Positions 21,275 through 32,081 of a stretch of DNA of 64,000 nucleotides are shown here, in pieces. The stretch covers positions 1,880,399 through 1,944,398 of the forward strand of contig NGZR01000007.1 in NCBI GenBank assembly GCA_002197995.1, in the 5' to 3' direction. Numbering within the stretch: position 1 is the first letter of the stretch; each line of letters opens with the position of its first letter. Origin of the DNA: Gaeumannomyces sp. JS-464 (taxonomy: Eukaryota; Ascomycota; Sordariomycetes; Magnaporthales; Magnaporthaceae). The notes below the pieces were generated by a model. It ran no database searches. It saw only the letters and a program-made list of their open reading frames with translations, and was not told the origin of the DNA. The position numbers were made by a program, and so were the translations under genes.

Positions 21275-21742
21275 ATGAACGAAGTGATCACGATCTCGAG
21301 CGACGACGAGGCTGTAACCTACCTACCGGGTTGGAACGGCCTGCCCTGCCCCCACGAGCTTATTGCCCTACATAAAGCTCAGCGGCGTGATCCGCAGGGC
21401 CCTGGCTTGCGGATCACCGCCGTAGATAGCTTTTGGCTGCACCCGGGCAATCGCCTTGCAGAGGACCCTTTGTTGCGGGTTACAAAGCCGGTAGGGGTTA
21501 CAAAGGGCCGGCCTCGAGGGGCCGGCCCCTTTGGTAACGAGCCGCCGGCGGCAGGGCCTCGCACCCGCGCCCGCACGGGTATACGGGCCAGCGCAAGGCG
21601 TGATTACTCTCAACACGAACTGGGTGCCTCCCTGGAGCACGTGACGAGGCTAACGAGGCGGAAGGTCCGGTGCTTACCCTCGGCACTCCCCTACCCTCAA
21701 CGCCGGCCACTTTGCCCTCAACGCCGGCCGCCCTGCCTTTAA
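21275..21742 (+). CDS. ORF inside the inverted-repeat element, unknown
   Basis: 155-residue ORF starting MNEVITISSDDEAVTYLPGW. VITISSDDE resembles a SUMO-interacting motif (hydrophobic core followed by acidic residues). The rest is Arg/Pro/Gly-rich and overlaps the GC-rich hairpin and tandem units, so the C-terminal half may not be real coding sequence. No transposase motif is seen. It could be the N-terminal remnant of the parent element's protein, or chance. Confidence 0.3.
   Translation: MNEVITISSDDEAVTYLPGWNGLPCPHELIALHKAQRRDPQGPGLRITAVDSFWLHPGNRLAEDPLLRVTKPVGVTKGRPRGAGPFGNEPPAAGPRTRARTGIRASARRDYSQHELGASLEHVTRLTRRKVRCLPSALPYPQRRPLCPQRRPPCL
21497..21538. repeat. Hairpin inside the transposon
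   Basis: Near-perfect palindrome: GTTACAAAGGGCCGGCC is answered by GGCCGGCCCCTTTGGTAAC across a TCGAG-type loop. It lies in the middle third of the element. Confidence 0.75.
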
Positions 21743-22083
21743 GGCCGGCCGGGAGGGCCTCCACGCCCTTTCTAGCGCCTGCGCCGGCCTCTGGCGAGTT
21801 TTTTGATCCCTTTGCGAGTCCCTAGGCCTCTTTGTAGCCCTAGATAGAGGGCTTCAACGCCGTGCCCCTGCACTTTTCCTATGTAATTTGGCGGCTCAAC
21901 ACCGCGTTTTTGATCGTTTTTTTTTTTTTTTTTTTTTTTAATAAATTGCTCGTGGCGATAACTTCTATTTGCTTCCATCCTGTTGATTGAGCCCCTGCCT
22001 GCATTAAAGCCTATGTTCGTTTGTATGAGCGCCCCATAGAAAGTTGCAGGGCGGCCGATATCGGGGTGGGGGTGGGTGCGGGA

Positions 22084-22114
22084 GCAAAAAGGGGGTGTGC
22101 CCGGGAAGAGCCTC
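22084..22114 (-). repeat. Right terminal inverted repeat
   Basis: 31 bp, perfectly complementary to 21116-21146. Confidence 0.95.
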
Positions 22115-22122
22115 TTCATCAT
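22115..22122. repeat. Target-site duplication, right (TTCATCAT)
   Basis: Exact copy of 21108-21115 directly after the right inverted repeat. Confidence 0.9.
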
Positions 22123-23330
22123 GGCCCCCAGCCAAAAAAAAGCTTAGCTCTAGTGAGTTCGGCGATGCTAGTCACGAGCTGTTAGCTCGTTGGGGCCAGC
22201 TGGCAATAACAGACGTGTGAACCGAACGCCACCCGAGCTGGATAGAATTGCACTCCATTGGCTGGCTGACGCCGGCAATTCCTTCCCAATGCCTTCAGGA
22301 ATGCTGGGTAGTTACTAGGGGGGCTTTCAGGCCGAAAACCAATCGGGGCTCGTATCAGTTCGGCGGTGACAAGGCTGGACCTCAACTGTCTCCTCGATTT
22401 CCTCAAAGTTGCAGGTCACTGGTACTCATGCCCCCACGCCTCGTGAATGAGTAGGTAGCTGTAGAGACCTGGGAATCGGGCCTTCGGGACTCTGCTACAT
22501 GTGCCAGCTGACGCCTTAGTCACATATGCTAAGGATTACGTCTATGAAATGCAGTTCCCAGCTGTCGTCTATCGGATCTTTGGCTGGCGGGAAGATCAGG
22601 TCCCTGATTTTATCACAACTCTTGATCTTGGGGGCTCCGGGACATTCCTGATCAGGAGCGAGTCTAGCTGACGTGCCTGGATGCCAGGTGCTTAGTTTAC
22701 TTTGTTCATGCATCCTGAAAATCACCACCCGCGAGCCGGACACCCGCCTTCCACCTTTTCTACACCAGAATTCGAGATTACTATCTAGGTGCATATATAT
22801 GTCTGCCTACGGTATTGGCGAATTTGGTGCCTAGTGCCTTTAACCTGCAGAAGGCGGGAAAATCAATGCGGTGATGTTATTGGCTCGGCTGTTAATTAGG
22901 CTAAACCTGCAGGTTCGGGGCGCAGCGTTCGAATAATGTGTTGGCTTCTAAAATAGGTAGGTAGTTCTGGGGGCGGCAAAAAAAAAAAATATTCAAAAGT
23001 TAAACAACCAACAGCCCACCCGGCACTTTGATCTGACCTCTGGAAGCAGCGACACGATGGTAATCAACGGAATACCTGTACCGGGACAGAATAGCTTCTC
23101 AAGGATGTGCTACTCCTGGATGAACCGGCCGCATAATTAGTGATCCTTCAAAAAAGGAGAACGACGGGAAAGATTCGTGTTCTGATGGGTATTTGAAACC
23201 CAGGGCATCGAGCTGACCACAGGCACTCTTTCATACGCCACTCCCGAGTTTCTTGCAGCCTGGTCGCAAGAAAACCCGCAATCGCTGGGAATGTGGAGGG
23301 AATGGGGCTTTATCAACTAGGGGAATTTAC
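22123..23330. other. Gene-free stretch between the transposon and the orphan gene
   Basis: 1.2 kb. A plus-strand open stretch at about 22461-22668 has protein-like composition (includes FPAVVYRIFGWREDQVPDF) but no start codon and no recognised relative. Otherwise only an A-rich run at 22977-22989 and weakly AT-richer sequence. Confidence 0.4.
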
Positions 23331-24081
23331 TTAGTTCCTCGACGTCGCTTCGCTATCAGTCACGCGGCAATTTTTGGCGTCCTCCTCCATCATTCGCACA
23401 TAGTACCTTAGAACCCTCCAAGAACTCAAGTTGCCCATGTCGAAGTCTCCGTGATCTGCCTTGGCAATGATATCGCGATGAAGGCGATGGAATTTTTGCG
23501 GCAACTTCAGCTCGAAATCAGGCGTCCGAGCCACCTCCAGATACTCCAGATGTTCATAAGCCTCGAGGATAAAAATCGCAAGCTCCATCCGCAGGTGTGC
23601 GTCGCCCACTTCATCCGTACTGAAGTACGTCTCGAACAGTCTGGTGATGAACCTGTCGTAGGGAGGGAACACGCCGTCGCTCAGGCCCAGCCCGGCCGGT
23701 AGCGGATAGCAGAAGCGGTCTGCAGGCAGCAGGGTGACTGGACGGGTGGCCTCTCCCTTTGCGTCGGCAGACTTGGAAGTTCCGGCGGGCGGGGCGGTCA
23801 GGACGACCTGGTACTCGCGGATGTCCTCGTGGTGCCAGTGAGCCTTTGTTCTGCTGTAGCCCGCGCGCTCGAGAGCGCCTGCTGCTCTCTCCGGGTCCGG
23901 GACGAGGAGGAACAGTATCTGATTCGGGTTTTGCCCGAATGGCACACCCAGGAAGGTAACGGCATCTGCTCCCCAAACCGAGCTCGGGATTTCTGCGCTT
24001 TGGAGGATGACGCTGGCTTTGGGGGCAGCGTTGGCCGCGCCTTCGTTATTGGCCGGGAGACTCTGTGGTAAGGTAGGGCAT
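23331..24081 (-). CDS. Orphan soluble protein, one frameshift near the N-terminus
   Basis: I do not recognise the family. From ATG at 24081 the frame reads MPYLTTESP and then stops. Removing one base at CCCGGCC (about 24048-24054) gives a continuous 249-residue protein: NNEGAANAAPKASVILQSAE, VWGADAVTFLGVPFGQNPNQILFLLVPD, ALERAGYSRTKAHWHHEDIR, VTLLPADRFCYPLPAGLGLSDGVFPPYDRF, then a helical part AHLRMELAIFILEAYEHLEYL and a C-terminal LRYYVRMMEEDAKN. It has a predicted alpha/beta N-terminal half and helical C-terminal half, no signal peptide or membrane span. It is adjacent to the tandem family but on sequence is unrelated to it. Confidence 0.65.
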
Positions 24082-25271
24082 GTTTGCCGATGAGAGTGTG
24101 GAGGAGCAAAGTCGGAGGGAAATTGAAAGGATGTCCATCAGAGACGGTTGAAAGCACGGCGATGCTGGGGGAAAACAAGTTTGGAGATGTTGTTTTTTCG
24201 TTTCTTTGTTGATCAACTCGGCTGCGACAGTTCCCTGAACTTGTTTATAACGTGATACATGTGCCACCTAATGCCCTGCCCAACACAGCTGTGTAAAGGC
24301 CGCACACCTGCGCAGATGCGGCGACTGTGCAATTAAGAATACGTCTCGTCTGGTGGCTTGGCAGCGCAACCAACAAGCAGCACGCCTTTGACCCCGCACC
24401 GCACGGCCCGGCGGCCTCGACCGCCGATCCCACCAGCACTCGGTGGTGTAGGGAGGCTGGCGCCTGACCTTCATCCTTCGGGCTAAACTCCCGGACGGAC
24501 CCTACGGCCTGTGTAAATATGGGCTAGGATGCCGTAGAATATTGCCGCGAAGGGGACACGCCATTTTTCGGAGAAATTACCTAGGTGTGCACTGGTGACT
24601 CACGGTTGTCCCGAGGTGCGTGCTCCTCCTCTGTTTCTCTTTGCGTTTTTGTTGTTGGTCCGACACCTCGGCCTGGCCAGAGCAGTGCGACGTGTCCCGC
24701 GTGAGCCTGTGCGAATGCGAGGAGCTGAACTAGCATTGCCCACCGTCTGCCAATCGGTATGCTTCTGCTCGCAGGCAGTGAAACCGGGGGGTATTATTGA
24801 CTGGTCGCGGCCATGAACGATGGCCTTCTATCCTAACCCAATATGCGTTTTGTCGGCTTATTTTCCGGTCCTTCCATGCTTCTAGCAAAGACAATACAGG
24901 GCCATGGTCCGCAGACCGGATCCCCTATTTCTGAAGCGCCGACAGAAATATACACACACACCCAAGACAGATGCCGTGATGAATACAGAACCTTCCGCCC
25001 TGAACACCAGCCACTCCGCAAACAAGGCCGACAATGCATACCGTTTTGGTCCCACCCTCAATGCTTTGAAGCAGCCAATATCATGTTTCCTGGTATCATT
25101 AAACACAACAAACGATATTAAAAAAAAGTGACGCGTGGACCAGAAAGTGACACCAAACAAAACAGGAAAAAAGGGAGGAGAATCTCTCAGACCCTTCACA
25201 TCACGGCGCACTCGCGCTCAGGCTCGCCCCCATTTGCCTTCCGGTGGTGGCCAAGGTGGTGCTTCCTCTCC
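24082..25271. other. Intergenic, orphan gene promoter / USP 3' region
   Basis: 1.2 kb. No ORF here has convincing composition. It should hold the promoter of the orphan gene and the 3' end of the ubiquitin-specific protease gene. Confidence 0.45.
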
Positions 25272-28188
25272 TTACCCTCCTTCTCGGGTTTGCCATTGTC
25301 TGATTTGTTCTTGTTCTTCTCCTTTCTTGCCTCCGTTGCCATTGCTGGCAGCTGGGGTGTCCCCCGGCATAGCAGACGACGGTGGCGACGAGGATGCTGG
25401 AGCCGGCTGCTGCTGCTCGACATGTTGCGACGACCCGGCCTCGCCCTCGTAAGAGTCTTGCACCGTAGTTGAGGACGCCTGATCCGACGACGACGACACC
25501 GACTCTCGCAGCGGCTCCTTGCTCGTGCGCATCAGCCCGCCTAATCGCGACATGGTCAAGCTCATCCGGCCCTCGCCTGCCTGGCTCGCTGGCCGGCTGG
25601 CCCGCTCCTTCTCCTTCGATCCTTCCTTGTCGCCCCTGTCCTTGGCCTTGGTGAACCGAGCCGCGGCCTTCGACAACCGATGCGCCGTCGTGGTCTCCTC
25701 ACTAGCCGCCACGAGGCTTGCAGGGGGCTGTGCCTCCGCTGGTGGACGAGCGTTCAGAATGCCCGTGACCTCAGAAAAACGGCACGCTGCTACGGGCCGC
25801 GAAACGGGTGGCACGCAGGTGGGCGTCCTGGAACCCCCGTCTCCAACTCGTTGTCCAGGCTCAGCCGTACTGGCCTGTCAAGCTCCCAACGAGAAGCGAA
25901 CGCTCGGCCCTGTCGAGCTTCCTAGCGCCGCTCCGTCGAAGTACCCGCTGGTCTGCCTCGATATATCTGGCCGTTCTGCTGTCTGTATTTGTGGTAGGCG
26001 AGTACGAAGAGGGTGCCGTCCCCGACGTGGTCGCCGTTATGTTGATCGTTGAGTCGTTGTATGACGGCGGTTCCGTCGACGTCGTCCCATCGACCGAGGC
26101 CGCCGTCACGTCCATCATGGGGACTATTTGATAGAACAGTAGGTATGGCATCTCACCCTTGAGCGACTCCTTAATGTCGTCCACGTACGTCACCCGGTCC
26201 TCAAGCTGAAGGTCGTCGAACATGACCCATTGGGCGTCTTCGTAGTCTGGCGGCGGGTCTTTGTCATGCCGCCGGTTGTCCGTCAGCAACTTCGGTGCCA
26301 CGCGCGAGAATGCAACGTAGTGTCCGCTGTGCAGGGACTCGCCGCGATGGCACACCACCACGACTGGAGGACAAGCTTGTACTCGGCACTGAGTCCATTA
26401 GACTCCTCGACTTTTGCATCATTCACGAGCATGAAGTGTGGTAGCCTCATGCTGTCGGGTATATCGATGAATGTGTTCTGTCTCCTAGGCTGGCCAAGCT
26501 CTGTCATCATGTACCTTTTCAAGCAGATTCCAACTACTGGCCGGTTGTTGAGATGCCTGGCAACGTCGGTGTCGTTTAGAGGCTCGTCCTTTCCGGTAGT
26601 GTGCCATGCTGTTCCGCGGATGTTAGTACCACATGCAAATTTACGGCGAGACGGGTCCCACTACTTACGAATCAGCCTGAAGAACTGCCACGCTGGTATT
26701 GTAACAGCTTTGACCACCGTAGAGCCCTGCCTCCTGACCTTCTGCAGAAGAGTCGAGGCATCAGCGTCCGTGGGCTTCCCTTCGGCATCCAAAACCACTC
26801 TCTGGATGATGCTCGTGGACCGGGTGCGAGGCGATGGCCGCGTCTCTGGCCGCTCTCGGGTCGGAGTCGAGGAGGAAGACGCTGGGGATTCAATGTTGGT
26901 CCACCGCCGCTGCAAAGGCGTCAGGTTTTCGACCTTGTCGTGGGCCTCGTCGCGTTCCTCGTTGCCCATGTCTGTCACGACCCTGATGGTGTTCCTGGGC
27001 CCTAGCACGCCGGTGATGGGGCTGTCTGGTGGCCTGTCTGCTGCTTTCTTGTCGTCTGGACTGTCGCGCAGGACATCGACTCGGGTGTTGAAATACTCCT
27101 CCAGGCAGTCCTCTAGCTTGACTCCCTTGCCCTCTGGGTCAGCTGGCACCGCGAGATTAAGTAGCCGCTCGAAGACGACTTTGTGGTCGTCGGCATCTCC
27201 TTTGCCCTGGTGAAACAGGTCGACCTGGAGTGTGAGGAGGGGTAGTTGTAGAGTCTCCGTAATGAAAGCAAATGCCTCCGAGGTGTCTTGTTGCTCTAGA
27301 AGACTCGCGTCACTCCAGCCACATGCAGCAAGGGCATTCTGGATATGCTCGGTCTGTGGAAGGAGGGGTGAGTAAAACACGGAAGAAACCACGGCAACGG
27401 GGTATCGGCGGTTCTACACACCATTTCGACCCGTATAAGCTTCCCGGATCGCAGCATGTTTACCCACAGCCGTAGCAGCGCGGCCAGATTACGGTGCGCC
27501 TCGTCGGGGTATTCGCGGCGCCTCAGCATACACTCGAAAGCCTCCATTTTTGCGAACATGGCGAACAGCAACGAGTCGAGGTAGCAAGTGACCGCGCCGC
27601 GGTTCTCGGCGCCCAACATGTGCGTGTTGGCGTTGTACGGCAGCAGAACGCCTTCGAATGCCTCGGACTGCAGCTTGAGGAGCTCTTTGGCCTTTGCGAC
27701 GTCGCCCAGGGAGTATTGCGAGGATAGCACGTAGCGTATCTGGTCGCGTGTCACGCCCGAGAACCCCTCTTCTTCGACCCATCGTACAAGCTCATCGATC
27801 TAGCGACGCGGTCAGAAATGACGCTCTAGTTACTGGTGGCAGCTCCGGGTGATGTGCGAATGGGGCTGTGTGGGATCAACCGCAGGAGGATCACAGCGAA
27901 AGCAAGACGAAGGGAGATTCGGCGCACTTTTTGGTTTGACTCTTTTTCCTCATTCCCCATGCCGCGGTCTCGGAATATGGCAAAGAAGGCATCGGCGGCG
28001 AAGGGACGCTATTTTTGCGCCAGCGGCAAACGGCAGAGGTCAGTCCATGGCCATGTTCCCCGAGATAGCGGGACATCGCGTCGTACCTTTTGGTTGGGAT
28101 CCGATGATTTACTTCTTCGATGGGCTCCTCCGGTTTTGTCCCTGTCGCGGAGCGTGAGGAACCGCTTGGGTAAGGTTGTTCTCATCAT
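25272..28188 (-). CDS. Ubiquitin-specific protease (USP/UBP family)
   Basis: Cysteine deubiquitinase. Exons: 28188-28087 (MMRTTLPKRFLTLRDRDK), 28008-27928 (RPFAADAFFAIFRDRG), 27799-27422, 27353-26669, and 26608 onward. The Cys box is RGAVTCYLDSLLFAMF, the His box LHSGHYVAFSR and the third catalytic block AQWVMFDD, so all three catalytic elements are present. A low-complexity Ser/Pro insert (SPASSSSTPTRERP) lies between the boxes. The exon 2 donor GTGCGC is weak. A -1 frameshift falls near 26371 (QS before VVVCHRG). That corrected frame ends at a TGA at 25861 (about 664 residues); a Ser/Gln-rich ORF in another frame continues to 25272 and probably belongs to the C-terminus through one or two further indels. 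Confidence 0.88.
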
Positions 28189-30808
28189 GGCTGGCGGCGC
28201 CGCATCGGATGGTATCGAGAGGACGCTGGAGCGGGCGGGGTGCCGTGATGTTCAACCTGAGGAGCGGTGTCGAGAGTGCGGCGCTGGTTGGGCCCCAACG
28301 GCACCTGTGCCGCGGCTTTTGGGACAGGCGGTAGGGGGATTCGGGGGCAATCACGGACAACAACGTTGAGCGCTGGCTGGCGCCTCGACTCGAAGGTTTG
28401 CGTTTTCCTGTGCGATGCGACAGCCGCTCTGTGAGCCCCGCCGAGTTCCCAATGGCAGCCAAGCGGAAGCGAGCAGAGGCGTAGGGCGTGTGACCAGCTG
28501 TGCAAGATGATGATGGAGCCAATGACACCTTTCCCCAAACCTTCAGCCAGCCGAGCTCTCTTGTTTTCTTCTGATCTTCTTTGTGCCACTTCCTCCTGAG
28601 TTTTTGGCTCGGCGAAATCTCCGAGGGAGCGAACGGGTGATTGATTCTTGTCGTCGGAGGGGCAGCTGCCGCAGTGTTGGGGCGTGTCTGGCGCTCGCCA
28701 CGGCCCCCCTGGTCAAGGGACCTGGCCAGTCATCGATGCAGGGACCAGATTCCGCCAGTGGACGAGAGTGAGCTGCTGGTGCCACGCCTTGGAGGATGTG
28801 GAGCGTCGAGTTGGAGCCGCCTTCGGATTAGCGCTGCTCTCTCAGGGAGGCTAGGAGGCCGGGCAGTTGAGTGAAGAGTCTCGTCGCAACAGCAGCAGCG
28901 GCCGGATGTGGGCGCTGGTTGACAATGGACGACGCTGCTGGCACAAGCCGTAGCTGCCCACGTTCCCGTGATGCCCCGCTGGGCTGGGCCGGTTCCAGGC
29001 TGCCAAATAAAAGGACGAAATTGATGACGATGCCCGGCTGACGACGGCGGCCAGCACCAGGCAGAAGGATGAGCAAAAGATTTGCACTTCGCAGCGAATT
29101 GAGAAAATGGGCGTTGCGGGTGCCTATTTGTTTTGTTCAGGCTGTTCAGGGCTCGCGCATCTGGTGCATGGTGGTGTGCAAAAAGCGATTCCGATCAATG
29201 GCAGTTTAACAGAAGGTGGGCGCCCACACGGGTTTCCAGGTTTGCGGTGCAGGGTTGGATTACTCCACCGTGGAGTGCTCCTGCGGCTGGGTGGTGTGTT
29301 GCCGTCAGCCATCAGGGTCTTGGCGGGCCATCATCGTCATTGGCGCACCGACCAGCAGTCGTGGAGGGGCTGCGGCCCCACTTCCCTCCCGCCGCATCTC
29401 TAAAACGGGCCAGACCTGCTGCTTGACATCACCAAGCAGAGGCTAGAGACCAGAAAAAGCCTCAGCTGTCTGGACTTTTTTTTTGACAGGAAGTGTACCG
29501 GAAGAGAACGACCACACCGTCCAACACCCTGCAGTGCGCTTCTTTTCCTTCGTTTCTATGATACTCGTTGGTCTAATTTGACCTTGTCGCCCATGAGCTC
29601 TAGCCATCGTGAATTCAGGCAGACAATATCTTATATTGAAGAAATCTGGCACGGCGACGTGACGTAGGATCCGGAGCCACTGGCAGTCTAAATGGGCCGG
29701 GGTGACGCGAGCACGTGTCATTGCTAGTACTGATCAGAGTTATTCCTAGCACTCAAATTCCCATGTGGCGGCTTGCAAGCAATATCATCACAATCGAATC
29801 CAGGGGTTCCAGCCTGGCGCCGTACGACCAACTGGACCGAGACTCATCCACCACACAAGTAGCCAGCATCTTACCTGCCTGCGCCACCGCTAGAAAAGAT
29901 CAATCAATTACAGATAGGAGACGACGAGCGAGGGTGGTCATACAATGTTATGGATCGGACCGAGCTGGCATGCCTTGTCGGGCCGGGGCGGCCGGGATCT
30001 TCCTCCCGTGTCATGAAGCATCTTCATATGCACGTTTTCCTACATCTCCATCCGATCGCTCTTTTTTATACATGATCCCGCTCCCCGGACATATCTACAA
30101 GAGGCTCTGCCAGCCGAGATCTTTTCTCAAAATCCGGGTCACAGAACGTCTAACCGCTTCCGACCCTATACCCGTCCCCCGCTGCACTTTTCAGTAAGGC
30201 CGAGTAAGATCATCGTGCCAAATTATCAAAATGTCCTCCCCAGACGCAAACTCGCACAAAATCTCGTCTCGCGTTGCTGTCGCAGTCAAATCACCGTGCA
30301 ACAGCAGCGCCCGAACATTATGGTACACTGACACCTCCCCCGCGACCGCCCCCCTGTCCAGCTTCCGAACCAAGGTAGGTACCGAGAAAGCTGGATGCGG
30401 TAGGCCCAGAGGGGGCCCAGGTGTGCTGCTGTTTCGGTAAAAGGGCCCCGAGTCTGGAGTCGTCAGTCGATGTTGCGAAAAGTAATAAGAGGCTGTCTAT
30501 CGTTCGTCAAGGGATATGCAGATTGGGTAACACCGCCGTTTTGTTCCACCCGCCACGCAATTGGACAATAATAAAACAAGAGAGCAAGAAGCAGAAGAAA
30601 GAGGTAGGAGTGAAACCCAAGCGCGTGTGTATATAGGCAGGTTCCCGTTTGCATATTCCAGAGATCATTATTGGGGCCAGAGGACGATCATCAACTGTGA
30701 AGAGCGGGTTGGAGCGGGGAGGATGTGGTTGTTACGCGAATGCCGCGTCGCCTGCCCAAGTGGCCGCCGAGGGCTAGCCAAAAAGAAGGCGACCAAGGTC
30801 GTACGGGA
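28189..30808. other. Intergenic, USP promoter / TOM40 3' region
   Basis: 2.6 kb. Several ORFs of 60-160 codons occur on both strands but none shows splice-consistent extension, recognisable motifs or coding composition. No inverted-repeat element was seen. It is the upstream region of the USP gene and the downstream region of TOM40. Confidence 0.45.
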
Positions 30809-32081
30809 TTAGAACGGGATGTTAGGCGACTCCTGAGCGCCGGAGCCCATAGCTTCCTGCTGCTCCTGGAGCTCCTCGCCGCCAAGATCCAGGGAGATGC
30901 TCACGCCGAGCTTGGAGTTGCCCTATAGAAAACCGCGTGTCAGTTTCACTGGGGTTGGAAACAGCAATCAAATCCCCATCTATGGGTAACCGGCTCAACT
31001 CACGGTCGGGTGGTCAATCTCGGCAGCGACCGTCATCATAACGGGCCCGCCGACACGCTTCTCAACCAAGCAGCCCATCTTGCCCTTAGTATCAACCTGG
31101 GCGCGGAACGTCGACATGCGGAAGTCGTACTTGACTCCGGCGGTCGTCACACCCTGGGTGGTGAGGGCCGTGGGCGCTCCAAACATGGCGGCTTCGGGGT
31201 CGGCGGGAGCGACTGAGAGGGTCATGTCAATGCCCGCCTGCACCTTGTCCGAGATTTTCCTCCAAAAAGTCGTGTTGATCTGGCCCTGGCCCGAGAGCTG
31301 GCCCGTCGCAATCCAGTCGTCTGTTTTATACTTGGCCACGTACGACATGACCGTCTCGGGGGGAGTGGACAGGCTGGCACGCTGCCAGACACCCTCGAGG
31401 CCCAAGGCCAGCCTCTTGGTGAGGGACTGCATGTAGCTGCCGACGTAGATGCCCGAGATGCCACCCTCGAGGAAAGAGGGGTTGAGAGCCTTGACTGAGG
31501 CCGAGAAGTCATTGCCTGTGTAGTCGTTCTCGATCTGGACCATGTCCTGGCCCTGGCCGCCTCCGAGCTGGAAGGATGACTTGGTGACGAAGGCGTTGGA
31601 CCACCGCCAATTAAAGCGCGTGCTGACCGCCATCTCATTGTCGACGCTCCCTTGCATAAAAACCTGTTGCGCATTGCTATTTAGCACCCGGCATGTCTCG
31701 TCCGTTGCCTTTCCATATCCTTCAAGTCGGCGTTCCGGGAGAGCGCCGAGAGGGGCCAAGACAAAAGCGCCGCCGTACCTTACTTGAGCCGTACATGGCG
31801 GCAAACGTATAAGGGTTGATGCGCTCGCCAACGGCGAACTGGTGCGAGACTTGGAAAAGCGGGTTCAAACTGAAGACCTTTGTCAGGTCTGCACGCAGGC
31901 CGCTGAAGGAGTGGTTGTTGAGGAACACATCGCGCTGGACCTCCTTGGCCAGGTTCTCGGTGGTGCCCGGGTTTGGCAGCCCCAGCTTTGCGCGGCGCTC
32001 CTGGAACGAGGCGTATAGGTCGGCTACACCCGCCGTGAGCGGGTTACTGCGCATGAGGTCTAATGAGGAGGCGGAGGCCAT
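30809..32081 (-). CDS. tom40: Mitochondrial import receptor subunit Tom40
   Basis: Beta-barrel pore of the TOM complex in the mitochondrial outer membrane, the entry gate for nearly all imported precursors. Three exons in perfect phase: 32081-31779, 31663-31004 and 30922-30809, for 358 residues, matching fungal Tom40. Key stretches: [106 protein letters not shown] and the C-terminal ...ESPNIPF. Introns are 115 and 81 nt with GTACGG and GTGAGT donors. No frameshift. Divergent from the PFK-2 gene. Confidence 0.96.

Larger units (their letters stand above)
21116..22114. mobile_element. 999-bp inverted-repeat DNA transposon, non-autonomous, hAT-like
   Basis: Perfect 31-bp terminal inverted repeats (21116-21146 and 22084-22114, beginning GAGGCTCTTCCCGGG) are flanked by an exact 8-bp duplication TTCATCAT. 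An 8-bp target duplication points to the hAT superfamily, although the TIR does not start with the usual CAG/TAG. The element is too short for a hAT transposase and none is visible, so it is non-autonomous. It carries a GC-rich hairpin (21497-21538), tandem CCCTCAACGCCGGCC units near 21708-21740, a T18 run near 21920-21938 and one ORF. The perfect TIRs and duplication suggest a recent insertion. Confidence 0.88.

Noticed and set aside
22461..22668. Plus-strand open stretch with protein-like composition (FPAVVYRIFGWREDQVPDF)
   Set aside because: No start codon, about 69 codons only, no recognised relative and no splice-supported continuation. It may be a gene relic but cannot be supported.
22890..22935. 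GTTCGAA sequence resembling a tRNA B box
   Set aside because: No A box at the right distance and no cloverleaf can be drawn.
29715..30197. 160-codon ORF between the USP and TOM40 genes
   Set aside because: No motif, poor composition and no splice-consistent extension; overlapping ORFs on the other strand look equally random.
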